Shown piece after piece: positions 1 through 5,227 of a stretch of 5,227 bases of DNA. The stretch covers positions 1 through 5,227 of the forward strand of contig CAKSWM010000114.1 of NCBI GenBank assembly GCA_934511545.1, read 5' to 3'. Positions within the stretch are counted from its first letter, which is position 1. Each line of letters begins with the position of its first letter. Under the pieces are notes generated by a model. That model did not search any database. It saw nothing but the letters and a program-made list of their open reading frames with translations, and was not told where the DNA came from. The DNA comes from an uncultured Oscillospiraceae bacterium (GTDB lineage Bacteria > Bacillota > Clostridia > Oscillospirales > Oscillospiraceae). The position numbers and the translations under genes were made by a program.

Positions 1-1
1 A

Positions 2-625
2 GGCAACGAGATAGCCAACATGGTGACTCACATAATCGGCGGAGCTCTCGGTATAGTCGTACTTGTATTTTCGATAATAATCTCCGCCCGGCACCATAAC
101 CCATGGGGCGTTGTCTCCGGCAGCATTTACGGCGCTTCAATGATATCGCTGTACGCCGTCTCAAGCGTTTACCACGGTCTGCGCCCCTGTACCGGCAAAA
201 AGGTGATGCAGGTCATCGACCACTGCACGATATACTTTCTGATCGTCGGCTCGTACACACCTATTTTGCTCGTCAGCCTCCGCCCCGCTTATCCGGTCCT
301 GGCCTGGGTCGTTTTCGGCGCGGAATGGTTTCTTGCGGCTTTTGCCGCCGTGTTCACGGCGATCGACCACAAAAAGTACGGCACGCTTGCCATGATCTGT
401 TATATATGCATGGGCTGGCTTATAATCGTCATTCTGAAGCAGACGCTGGCCGTGCTCGGAACGGCAGGCTTCCTCTGGCTTCTGGCCGGCGGCGCTGCAT
501 ATACCGTCGGTGCGGTACTCTACGGGATCGGCAAAAAGCACAATGTGTTCCATACTGTATTCCATGTGTTTGTTGATATCGGCAGCCTTCTTCAGGCGGT
601 CTGCATACTTTTTTACACTCTGTAA
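2..625 (+). CDS. Hemolysin III / TrhA family membrane protein (5' end outside window)
   Basis: This is an integral membrane protein of the hemolysin III (YqfA/TrhA) family, distant relatives of the PAQR/adiponectin receptors. Members have seven membrane helices, and bacterial ones are linked to membrane energetics or fatty-acid homeostasis rather than proven haemolysis. The frame is open from base 2 and reads GNEIANMVTHIIGG, the usual N-terminal GEEIAN..TH signature. The ATG at position 20 is therefore internal and the true start lies upstream of the window. Numbered from that ATG, visible family motifs are SSVYHGL (His52), IDHCTIYFLIVGSYTP (Asp67, His68) and near the C-terminus HNVFHTVFH (His174, 178, 182); these Asp/His residues are the presumed metal site. 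About 207 residues are present, close to full length for the family. There is no convincing intrinsic terminator after the stop. The family call is firm; the physiological role is not known. Confidence 0.9.
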   Translation, partial: GNEIANMVTHIIGGALGIVVLVFSIIISARHHNPWGVVSGSIYGASMISLYAVSSVYHGLRPCTGKKVMQVIDHCTIYFLIVGSYTPILLVSLRPAYPVLAWVVFGAEWFLAAFAAVFTAIDHKKYGTLAMICYICMGWLIIVILKQTLAVLGTAGFLWLLAGGAAYTVGAVLYGIGKKHNVFHTVFHVFVDIGSLLQAVCILFYTL

Positions 626-752
626 CCGTGCTTTCCCGCGCTCGTTTTCCGCATTATTCCCAGTCAAAGCCGATATTTTGCCAATAAAACAATTAATCAT
701 GTGTTGCAAACGCACTGATTTGTGACTATTTCGGACAACTCAATTAATACAC

Positions 753-781
753 TTTACACAAGGCAACATAAAGCTTATAAT
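753..781 (+). promoter_or_regulatory. Upstream sigma-A promoter (P1) of the BKACE gene
   Basis: The -35 box TTTACA (753-758) and the perfect -10 box TATAAT (776-781) are separated by 17 bp. Transcription should start near 788, giving a leader of about 60 nt. The -10 overlaps a small palindrome, ATAATTAT (777-784). The call rests on match to consensus only. Confidence 0.7.
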
Positions 782-783
782 TA

Positions 784-813
784 TTGTCAGTGTAATGTCG
801 ATAGCACTATAAT
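784..813 (+). promoter_or_regulatory. Downstream sigma-A promoter (P2) of the BKACE gene
   Basis: The -35 box TTGTCA (784-789) and a second perfect -10 TATAAT (808-813) have an 18 bp spacer. The start would be near 820, about 27 nt before the ATG and just ahead of the AGGAGG ribosome binding site at 832-837. It lies directly downstream of P1, so the gene has two tandem promoters. Confidence 0.65.
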
Positions 814-846
814 CGCAGCACCAATTTATTTAGGAGGAAATCTTAG

Positions 847-1860
847 ATGGAAGAACTTAAGAACTTTCGCGTAGATGAGCTCAGAGACCCCGTATGGTAC
901 ACCGAAACCATGTGGAAGCGCGGCCTGACCGCATTCCCCCCGGCAATCGTCACCTGCGCCATCACCGGCGGCAACCAGGGTAAGGAAGCCAACCCCGCTC
1001 TGCCCGAGACCATCGAGGAGCAGGTCGAGAGCGCTACCGAAGCCTACAAGGCCGGCGCCGCTATGGTTCATATCCACACCCGTAAGCCCGACAACCTCGG
1101 TCAGATGAGCTGGGATCCCGAGCGTTACCTCGAAGTCAACGCCAAGATCCGCGAGAAGTGCCCTGACCTCATCATCAACAACACCAACATCTGCGGCCGC
1201 GACTGCAATGTTGATTCCAAGACCCTGAGCGATCCTCACACCGAGATCATCGCCGGCCGCGCCGAAGTCGGCTCCGTCGACGTCTCCTGCTACTTCTCCA
1301 GCATCCCCATGAAGCCCCGTGAGCCCGATCATCCGGAACCCTGGACACTGTATCACGGCTACTGCATCTCCGACGGCGATGTCGAAGAAGCTCTTGAGAA
1401 GATGAAGAAGTACGGCGTAAAGCCCGAGTTCGAGTGCTTTGCTCTGTCCGACCTCCAGTATGTCCGCACCCTCGTCAACAAGGGCTGGACTGACCACATC
1501 GGCGGCCCCAACTGGATCTCCATGGTTTACACCACCGGCTCCAACTGGAACCTCCCCATCTTCATGGAGACTCTGAAGCAGTGCTGCCCGAAGAACTCCA
1601 TGCTCAACATCATCGCCACCGGCGCTCAGCAGTGGGCAGTTCTCGCCCAGGCTCTGGCCTATGGCTTCAACATCCGCGTCGGTATGGAAGACAACGTCCG
1701 TATCGGCAACGGCAAGAAGGCTGACAGCAACGCTCACCTCGTTGAGAACGCTGTTAAGCTCGCCGACCTCATGGGCCGTCCTGTCGCCACCTGCGAGCAG
1801 GCTCGTGCAATGATGGGTCTTGGCGCTCCCCGTTCCTACAAGGAGTTCTACAAGAAATAA
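847..1860 (+). CDS. Beta-keto acid cleavage enzyme (BKACE, DUF849 family)
   Basis: BKACE enzymes are Zn-dependent TIM-barrel proteins that condense a beta-keto acid with acetyl-CoA to give acetoacetate and a new CoA ester; the prototype, Kce, acts on 3-keto-5-aminohexanoate in lysine fermentation. Visible hallmarks are CAITGG (37-42), NPALPET (49-55), the HIHTR metal motif (His75, His77), KPEFECF (192-198, matching the Kce region of Glu143), and RVGMEDN (277-283), whose Arg277, Glu281 and Asp282 match Kce Arg226, Glu230 (Zn ligand) and Asp231. The protein has 337 residues against roughly 270-310 for many members. The excess is mainly about 30 N-terminal residues before the first strand. ATG 847 follows AGGAGG (832-837) at 9 nt. 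All 19 Ile codons are ATC, unlike neighbouring genes, which points to very high expression. It is a single-gene unit with tandem promoters and its own terminator. No kam, kdd or kal lysine-pathway gene is adjacent, so the substrate is unknown. Family call firm, Kce identity not supported. Confidence 0.93.
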   Translation: MEELKNFRVDELRDPVWYTETMWKRGLTAFPPAIVTCAITGGNQGKEANPALPETIEEQVESATEAYKAGAAMVHIHTRKPDNLGQMSWDPERYLEVNAKIREKCPDLIINNTNICGRDCNVDSKTLSDPHTEIIAGRAEVGSVDVSCYFSSIPMKPREPDHPEPWTLYHGYCISDGDVEEALEKMKKYGVKPEFECFALSDLQYVRTLVNKGWTDHIGGPNWISMVYTTGSNWNLPIFMETLKQCCPKNSMLNIIATGAQQWAVLAQALAYGFNIRVGMEDNVRIGNGKKADSNAHLVENAVKLADLMGRPVATCEQARAMMGLGAPRSYKEFYKK

Positions 1861-1881
1861 GTTTGTTTTTCAAACAGCTTT

Positions 1882-1915
1882 CCGCCATGGCGAATATTCG
1901 CCATGGCGGTTTTTT
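1882..1915 (+). terminator. Intrinsic terminator after the BKACE gene
   Basis: Bases 1882-1909 form a perfect 28 bp palindrome, folding to a GC-rich stem of about 12 bp with an AT-rich tip, followed by six Ts (1910-1915). It lies 21 nt after the stop codon. The other strand has no T run after the palindrome, so it should act only on + strand transcripts. Each arm also contains CGCCATGGCG, which is itself palindromic. Confidence 0.92.
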
Positions 1916-1936
1916 CAATATATGCGAAAAAAGGTC

Positions 1937-1965
1937 TTGAAATATACCGCATGTCGTGCTAGAAT
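1937..1965 (+). promoter_or_regulatory. secG promoter with extended -10
   Basis: The -35 box TTGAAA (1937-1942), 17 bp spacer and -10 TAGAAT (1960-1965) are preceded by TGC (1957-1959), an extended -10 element. Transcription should start near 1972. It sits downstream of the BKACE terminator, so secG is transcribed independently. Confidence 0.7.
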
Positions 1966-2012
1966 ATCGGTTGTCAGTTTGGAAATAATCGAAAGGATTG
2001 AAAATATATATT

Positions 2013-2240
2013 ATGAAAATAGCAATCACGATCATTCAGCTCCTTACCACGCTCTTCCTTACGGCCGTCGTCCTGCTCCAGTCCGGCAAGCGCAGCGGTC
2101 TGTCCGGCGCGATCGCCGGCGGCGCCGATACGTTCATGACCAAGACCAAGGCAAAGACCTGGGACGGCAAGCTTGCAAAAATGACCAAGTGGGTCGGACT
2201 TGCTTTCGTTATTCTGACGCTTATTCTCAACCTCATCTGA
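2013..2240 (+). CDS. secG: Preprotein translocase subunit SecG
   Basis: SecG is the small auxiliary subunit of the SecYEG protein-export channel in the cytoplasmic membrane; it assists SecA-driven translocation. The 75-residue product has the family layout: a first membrane helix (about 3-22), a cytoplasmic loop with the conserved core LLQSGKRSGLSGAIAGG, a charged stretch, and a second helix (about 57-74). Length matches the usual 70-80 residues. The start is taken as ATG 2013. A TTG at 1998 would add MKIYI, but it directly abuts the only purine-rich site (AAAGGA, 1992-1997) and could not use it; that site is about 15 nt from the ATG, longer than ideal. In many Firmicutes secG is followed by rnr and smpB; here it has its own promoter and terminator and a phosphate transporter comes next. 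Family call firm, start moderately sure. Confidence 0.93.
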   Translation: MKIAITIIQLLTTLFLTAVVLLQSGKRSGLSGAIAGGADTFMTKTKAKTWDGKLAKMTKWVGLAFVILTLILNLI

Positions 2241-2258
2241 AACTGATTTTCCTTATAT

Positions 2259-2292
2259 GCCTTGACATGGATTTCATGTCAAGGCGTTTTTT
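2259..2292 (+). terminator. Intrinsic terminator after secG
   Basis: Perfect 11 bp stem: GCCTTGACATG (2259-2269) pairs with CATGTCAAGGC (2275-2285) across a five-base loop. It is followed by a run of six Ts (2287-2292) and further Ts. It lies 18 nt after the secG stop, making secG a single-gene transcript. Confidence 0.93.
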
Positions 2293-2325
2293 CTTTTCCG
2301 GTATCGCGGCCCGCTCTGGCCTGTA

Positions 2326-2380
2326 TTAACGCAAACTTAACATTCACAGGCTTTTGGACTTAACCTTCGGCGGATACACT
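2326..2380 (+). promoter_or_regulatory. Putative PHO box and promoter of the phosphate transporter gene
   Basis: Three TTAAC-type hexamers lie in the same orientation: TTAACG (2326-2331), TTAACA (2337-2342) and TTAACC (2360-2365). The first two are exactly 11 bp apart start to start; the third is 23 bp further, about two turns. A TTCACA (2343-2348) is also present. PhoP/PhoB sites in Gram-positives are direct repeats of this TT(A/C/T)ACA type at about 11 bp period. A weak -10, TACACT (2375-2380), follows 9 bp later with no good -35, as is typical for activator-dependent pho promoters. The position before a phosphate transporter supports the reading; binding is inferred. Confidence 0.45.
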
Positions 2381-2405
2381 TGTTGGGTGAAACGGAGGAG
2401 ATCTG

Positions 2406-4154
2406 ATGGATATTTTTTCTTTTTTAATGCTGTTCGGCGGTCTTGCTTTCTTTCTGTTCGGAATGCATCTGATGTCATCCGGGCTTGAAAAGCTCTCCGG
2501 CAGCAAGCTGGAGGTCGTGCTCAAAAAAATGACCTCCAACCCCTTCAAAAGCCTTGCTCTCGGCGCCGGGATCACGATAGCGATACAGTCCTCGTCCGCT
2601 GTGACTGTCATGCTTGTCGGTCTTGTCAACTCCGGCATCATGGACATCGGCCAGACCATAGGCATCATTATGGGCTCGAATATCGGAACGACCCTCACCG
2701 CCTGGATACTGAGCCTTGCCGGAATAGAGAGCGACAGCGTCATCCTTAATCTTCTCAAACCGAAAAACTTCTCCCCCGTCATCTCCCTAGTCGGCATAAT
2801 GCTGCTTATGATGAGCAAAAAGCAGCGCAGGAAAGACGTCGGCATAATAATGCTCGGCTTCTCCGTCCTCATGTACGGAATGGAGCTGATGAGCAGCTCG
2901 GTGGCTCCTCTTGCGGACTCGCCCGCCTTCGCCGGACTTCTGACGGCATTCCGGAACCCGCTTCTCGGCATAGCCGTCGGCGCGGTGTTCACCGGCATCA
3001 TCCAGTCCTCCGCCGCCTCCGTCGGAATACTCCAGGCGCTGGCGCTGACCGGAAGCATCACATACGGCATGGCGATACCCATAATCATGGGCCAGAATAT
3101 CGGCACCTGCGTCACCGCGCTGATATCCTCCATCGGCGTCAACCAGAACGCGAAGCGTGTCGCCGCCATACATATCAGCTTCAATGTCATCGGCACCATT
3201 GTATGCTATACGCTTTTCTTCATAATAACCTCCCTGTTTTCTCTTTCGTTTGTCGATCTTCCCATCGGCGCCGCGGGTATTGCCCTGTGCCACAGCGTTT
3301 TCAACATTGCGACCACGGCTATCCTTCTTCCCTTCACGGGAGCGCTTGAGCGGCTGTCGAGGATACTTGTGCCCAACACCAAGCAGGCGGAAAAGGAAGT
3401 CCTCATCGACGAAAGGCTTCTGCGCTCCCCTTCCTTCGCGATAGCCGAGTGCCAGAACCTCACATTCGCAATGGCCAAAACTTCTGAACAGATAATCCAT
3501 ACCGCCCTCAGCCTTTTTGAAAACTGGAATGACGAGACCTCGCATACCGTCAGCGAGCTTGAGGATATGCTGGATCATTACGAGGACGAGATAGGCTCCT
3601 TTCTTGTTCAGCTGTCGTCCAAAACGCTTTCGGACGCGGACAGCTGCACAGTCTCAAAGCTGCTCCACTCTATCGGCGACTTTGAAAGGATCGGCGATCA
3701 CGCCGTCAACATCCAGGAAAGCGCCCGGGAAATGTATGAAAAGGAGATCCTTTTCTCGCCTGCCGCCGCAGAGGAGCTCGGCGTCATAACCTCGGCTCTG
3801 TCCGAAATACTCTCGCTTGCCGTGCGCGCCTTCACGGAGGACGACACGGAGCTTGCCTCCCGGGTCGAGCCGCTCGAGGAAGTCATTGACGATCTTGTGG
3901 AATCCGCGCGTATGAGACACATCGCCCGCCTGAAGCGCGGCGAATGCACGATAGAGCTCGGCTTTGTCTTTACGGACATCCTGACAAATATTGAACGCGT
4001 GTCGGACCAGTGCTCCAACATTGCCGTCTGCGTTATTGAGATACGCAAAAACGCCTTTGACACCCACAGCTATCTGCACGACGTCAAAGCCGCTCCCTCT
4101 TCGGAGTTTTCGGAGTGCTTCGAGCAATATCACAGGAAGTACATGCTGCCCTGA
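2406..4154 (+). CDS. Na+/phosphate cotransporter (NptA/PF02690 family) with C-terminal PhoU-like domain
   Basis: This membrane protein should import inorganic phosphate with Na+. The 582 residues divide into a membrane part (about 1-325) and a cytoplasmic helical part (about 340-560). The membrane part carries the two inverted repeats of the SLC34-like family: QSSSAVTVMLVG (61-72) with GSNIGTT (90-96), and QSSAASVGILQ (200-210) with GQNIGTC (229-235); the paired QSS motifs form the substrate/Na+ site. The C-terminal part is PhoU-like, with two metal-binding helix motifs, DFERIGDHAVNI (425-436) and NIERVSDQCSNIA (529-541). In bacterial members this domain is thought to gate or sense phosphate status. 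ATG 2406 follows GGAGG (2394-2398) at 7 nt. Many Ile codons are ATA, unlike the BKACE gene. No strong terminator follows the stop; only a 6 bp GCAAAA/TTTTGC hairpin (4159-4179) without a T run is seen. Family call firm; phosphate as substrate is probable. Confidence 0.93.
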   Translation: MDIFSFLMLFGGLAFFLFGMHLMSSGLEKLSGSKLEVVLKKMTSNPFKSLALGAGITIAIQSSSAVTVMLVGLVNSGIMDIGQTIGIIMGSNIGTTLTAWILSLAGIESDSVILNLLKPKNFSPVISLVGIMLLMMSKKQRRKDVGIIMLGFSVLMYGMELMSSSVAPLADSPAFAGLLTAFRNPLLGIAVGAVFTGIIQSSAASVGILQALALTGSITYGMAIPIIMGQNIGTCVTALISSIGVNQNAKRVAAIHISFNVIGTIVCYTLFFIITSLFSLSFVDLPIGAAGIALCHSVFNIATTAILLPFTGALERLSRILVPNTKQAEKEVLIDERLLRSPSFAIAECQNLTFAMAKTSEQIIHTALSLFENWNDETSHTVSELEDMLDHYEDEIGSFLVQLSSKTLSDADSCTVSKLLHSIGDFERIGDHAVNIQESAREMYEKEILFSPAAAEELGVITSALSEILSLAVRAFTEDDTELASRVEPLEEVIDDLVESARMRHIARLKRGECTIELGFVFTDILTNIERVSDQCSNIAVCVIEIRKNAFDTHSYLHDVKAAPSSEFSECFEQYHRKYMLP

Positions 4155-4189
4155 CTTCGCAAAATAATCGCTGTTTTGCAACCTGACTG

Positions 4190-4218
4190 TTGACAAGCAC
4201 GGTGAACTGTGTTATATT
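4190..4218 (+). promoter_or_regulatory. pyr operon promoter
   Basis: Perfect -35 TTGACA (4190-4195), 17 bp spacer and -10 TATATT (4213-4218, five of six) with TGT just before it (extended -10). Transcription should begin near 4225, giving an untranslated leader of about 139 nt before the pyrR start. It begins only 35 nt after the phosphate transporter stop codon. Confidence 0.85.
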
Positions 4219-4230
4219 TCCGTCTGGAAA

Positions 4231-4350
4231 AGACCTCTTTAATTCGGTACAGAGCTGCCGGCAAGGTGTCATGAAAGATTGGGAAAACTGCGGCCCAGCG
4301 CCGCTTCCAAGCCTTGCCTTTTATTAAAGGGCAAGGCTTTTTTATTGACC
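4231..4350 (+). promoter_or_regulatory. PyrR-responsive attenuator leader
   Basis: This leader should switch the downstream operon off when PyrR with UMP/UTP binds it. Three parts are visible. The PyrR binding hairpin (4233-4267) has a lower stem ACCT/AGGT, and an upper stem 4245-4249 with 4256-4260 closing a six-base loop CAGAGC (4250-4255); the published consensus, as I recall it, is ARUC-CNGNGA-GGYU. The antiterminator uses GGCAAGG (4260-4266) to pair with CCTTGCC (4312-4318), enclosing a small hairpin GCGGC/GCCGC (4290-4294 with 4300-4304). The terminator (4309-4343) uses the same CCTTGCC. The binding hairpin and antiterminator share 4260-4267, so they exclude each other. All pairings were read by eye, not computed. 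Confidence 0.85.
4309..4343 (+). terminator. Regulated terminator of the pyr leader
   Basis: Ten base pairs, AAGCCTTGCC (4309-4318) with GGCAAGGCTT (4330-4339), extended towards the loop by TTT/AAA. The run of six Ts (4338-4343) begins inside the 3' arm. It ends 21 nt before the pyrR start codon. Its 5' arm is the partner of the antiterminator strand GGCAAGG at 4260-4266, so formation should depend on PyrR binding. Confidence 0.92.
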
Positions 4351-4355
4351 GGAGG
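4351..4355 (+). promoter_or_regulatory. Ribosome binding site that fixes the pyrR start
   Basis: GGAGG at 4351-4355 lies 8 nt before TTG 4364. A GTG at 4355 in the same frame overlaps the last base of this site and cannot be the start. The ATG at 4359 is in another frame that soon stops. Confidence 0.8.
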
Positions 4356-4363
4356 TGTATGAC

Positions 4364-4912
4364 TTGGAACTCACTTTCAAAGCGCAGATCATGGACAAGG
4401 CATCCTTCGACCGCACGCTTGTGCGCATCGCTCATCAGATAATCGAGAAAAACCATGGGACCGATGATCTCTGCCTTATCGGCATCAGGACCCGCGGTGT
4501 TCCGCTGGCAAGGCGCATCGCAGAGAATATCCGGATCATAGAGGGAACCGAGATACCGGTCGGCGAGCTTGACATCACTCTCTACCGCGACGATCTCTCC
4601 ACCATAGCGGACGCCCCCGTTGTCAGCAGCAGCAATATCCCCTTCTCCGTTGAGGGCAAGACCGTCGTACTTGTTGACGACGTCATATACACCTGCCGCA
4701 CGGCGCGCGCCGCGCTCGACGCTGTTATGACCCTCGGCCGCCCGGCCAGGATCCAGCTTTTCTGCATGATAGACCGCGGCCACGCGGAGCTCCCCATAAA
4801 GGCAAACTACATCGGAAAAAACATCCCGACCTCCCAGAACGAAGTCGTCTCCGTCAAACTTGACGAGACCGACGGCGAAACAGGCGTCGCGATCCTTGAA
4901 AGGACAAAATAA
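4364..4912 (+). CDS. pyrR: PyrR: pyr operon attenuation regulator / uracil phosphoribosyltransferase
   Basis: PyrR binds pyr leader RNA in the presence of UMP/UTP to promote termination, and usually also converts uracil and PRPP to UMP. The 182-residue cytoplasmic protein matches B. subtilis PyrR (about 181) along its length: [10 protein letters not shown] (21-30), [13 protein letters not shown] (41-53), [14 protein letters not shown] (66-79), the PRPP loop [13 protein letters not shown] (101-113), and [21 protein letters not shown] (137-157). The start is TTG 4364. The PRPP loop has Cys111 (TGC) where the family normally has Gly (DDVxYTGRT). By my recalled alignment, RNA-contact positions also differ from B. 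subtilis: Thr18 is Val20, Arg27 is Lys29, Arg141 is Ala141, Arg146 is Lys146; His24 and Lys152 are kept. It follows its own attenuator and precedes a nucleobase permease at 38 nt with no terminator between, so they form one operon. Identity firm; full enzyme activity uncertain because of Cys111. Confidence 0.96.
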   Translation: MELTFKAQIMDKASFDRTLVRIAHQIIEKNHGTDDLCLIGIRTRGVPLARRIAENIRIIEGTEIPVGELDITLYRDDLSTIADAPVVSSSNIPFSVEGKTVVLVDDVIYTCRTARAALDAVMTLGRPARIQLFCMIDRGHAELPIKANYIGKNIPTSQNEVVSVKLDETDGETGVAILERTK

Positions 4913-4950
4913 AAAGCAAATAAATAAAAAAGATAAAGGAGCAAAATAAT

Positions 4951-5227
4951 ATGGATCTCATCTTCGGAATCAAAGACAGGCCAAAGTTCGGCCAGATAGT
5001 TCTGTTCGCAATACAGCAGCTTCTGGCTATCATCGCCGCAACGATCGCCGTCCCCGCAGTCGTTAACAGCGCGACCGGCAGCGAGCTGACCGCCTCCGCC
5101 GCAATATTCGGCGCCGGCTGCGGCACTATCGTCTACCTGCTCTTCACCAAGAGCGGCAGTCCCGTTTTTCTCGGAAGCTCCTTTGCTTTCATCGGCTCCA
5201 TGTGCTCCGCTTTCGGCGGTGCAGCTT
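4951..5227 (+). CDS. Nucleobase:cation symporter, NCS2 family, probably uracil permease (3' end outside window)
   Basis: This is the N-terminal 92 residues of a polytopic membrane permease of the NCS2 (uracil/xanthine) family, which carries nucleobases inward with a cation. Visible are the family's opening (FGIKDRPKFGQ), a first membrane helix containing FAIQQLLAIIAATIAVP (19-35), a second around AAIFGAGCGTIVYLLF (50-65), and the conserved segment SPVFLGSSFAFIGS (70-83) that forms part of the substrate pathway. In helix one the common Gln-His pair is Gln-Gln (22-23). ATG 4951 follows AAAGGAG (4935-4941) at 9 nt. No second attenuator lies between pyrR and this gene, so the upstream leader should control both. 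Uracil rather than xanthine is inferred from the pyrR linkage. The frame stays open to the window edge. Confidence 0.9.
   Translation, partial: MDLIFGIKDRPKFGQIVLFAIQQLLAIIAATIAVPAVVNSATGSELTASAAIFGAGCGTIVYLLFTKSGSPVFLGSSFAFIGSMCSAFGGAA

Noticed and set aside
20..22. ATG at 20 as start of the hemolysin III family gene
   Set aside because: The upstream codons in frame encode GNEIAN, part of the conserved N-terminal motif, so this Met is internal.
626..752. A small gene or RNA between the hemolysin III family gene and the BKACE promoters
   Set aside because: No ribosome binding site with a sensible open frame and no strong hairpin is visible; the + strand frame 510-725 is mostly an overlap shadow.
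826..1737. A long open frame (303 codons) on the - strand inside the BKACE gene
   Set aside because: It mirrors a gene with extreme third-position C bias, which removes stops on the opposite strand; the product is low-complexity Ala/Gly/Val/Asp-rich with no family motif.
1861..1875. Small hairpin GTTTG/CAAAC just after the BKACE stop as a terminator
   Set aside because: It has only five weak pairs and no T run after it; the palindrome at 1882-1909 is the clear terminator.
2360..3578. Two long - strand open frames (279 and 263 codons) within the transporter gene
   Set aside because: They overlap the well-supported transporter and each other, have no recognisable motifs and no ribosome binding sites, and have compositions typical of antisense shadows.
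4355..4357. GTG at 4355 as the pyrR start
   Set aside because: It overlaps the GGAGG ribosome binding site, leaving no spacing; TTG 4364 is 8 nt away and gives the usual PyrR length.

Overview
The window looks like chromosomal DNA from a moderately GC-rich Clostridia-type Firmicute, probably an anaerobe. The evidence is AGGAGG-type ribosome binding sites, a PyrR-controlled transcription attenuator, textbook sigma-A promoters with 17-18 bp spacers, U-tailed hairpin terminators, and a BKACE-family enzyme of a kind known from amino-acid-fermenting anaerobes. The species cannot be fixed from the sequence. All genes lie on the + strand. No mobile element, CRISPR array, tRNA or rRNA is visible.

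Layout. (1) Positions 2-625: the 3' part of a hemolysin III / TrhA family membrane protein whose start lies before the window. (2) Positions 626-846: an intergenic stretch with two good tandem promoters. (3) Positions 847-1860: a 337-residue beta-keto acid cleavage enzyme (BKACE, DUF849), with a strong ribosome binding site, extreme codon bias and a perfect palindromic terminator. (4) Positions 2013-2240: secG, the small SecYEG subunit, with its own extended -10 promoter and terminator. (5) Positions 2406-4154: a Na+/phosphate cotransporter fused to a PhoU-like domain, preceded by TTAAC-type repeats that resemble a PHO box. (6) Positions 4190-4350: a strong promoter and a PyrR-type attenuator leader. 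(7) Positions 4364-4912: pyrR. (8) From 4951 past the window edge: a nucleobase (probably uracil) permease of the NCS2 family.

How they work together. Most units are independent. Only pyrR and the permease form a clear operon: PyrR plus UMP/UTP should end transcription in the leader when pyrimidines are plentiful, lowering both uracil salvage and uracil uptake. The phosphate transporter is probably under phosphate control. The BKACE gene looks like a single-gene, very highly expressed catabolic unit whose substrate cannot be read from its neighbours.

I see no wholly new system. The points most worth checking are the highly expressed orphan BKACE, the variant PyrR binding loop paired with a PyrR that differs at its PRPP loop and at RNA-contact positions, and the putative PHO box.
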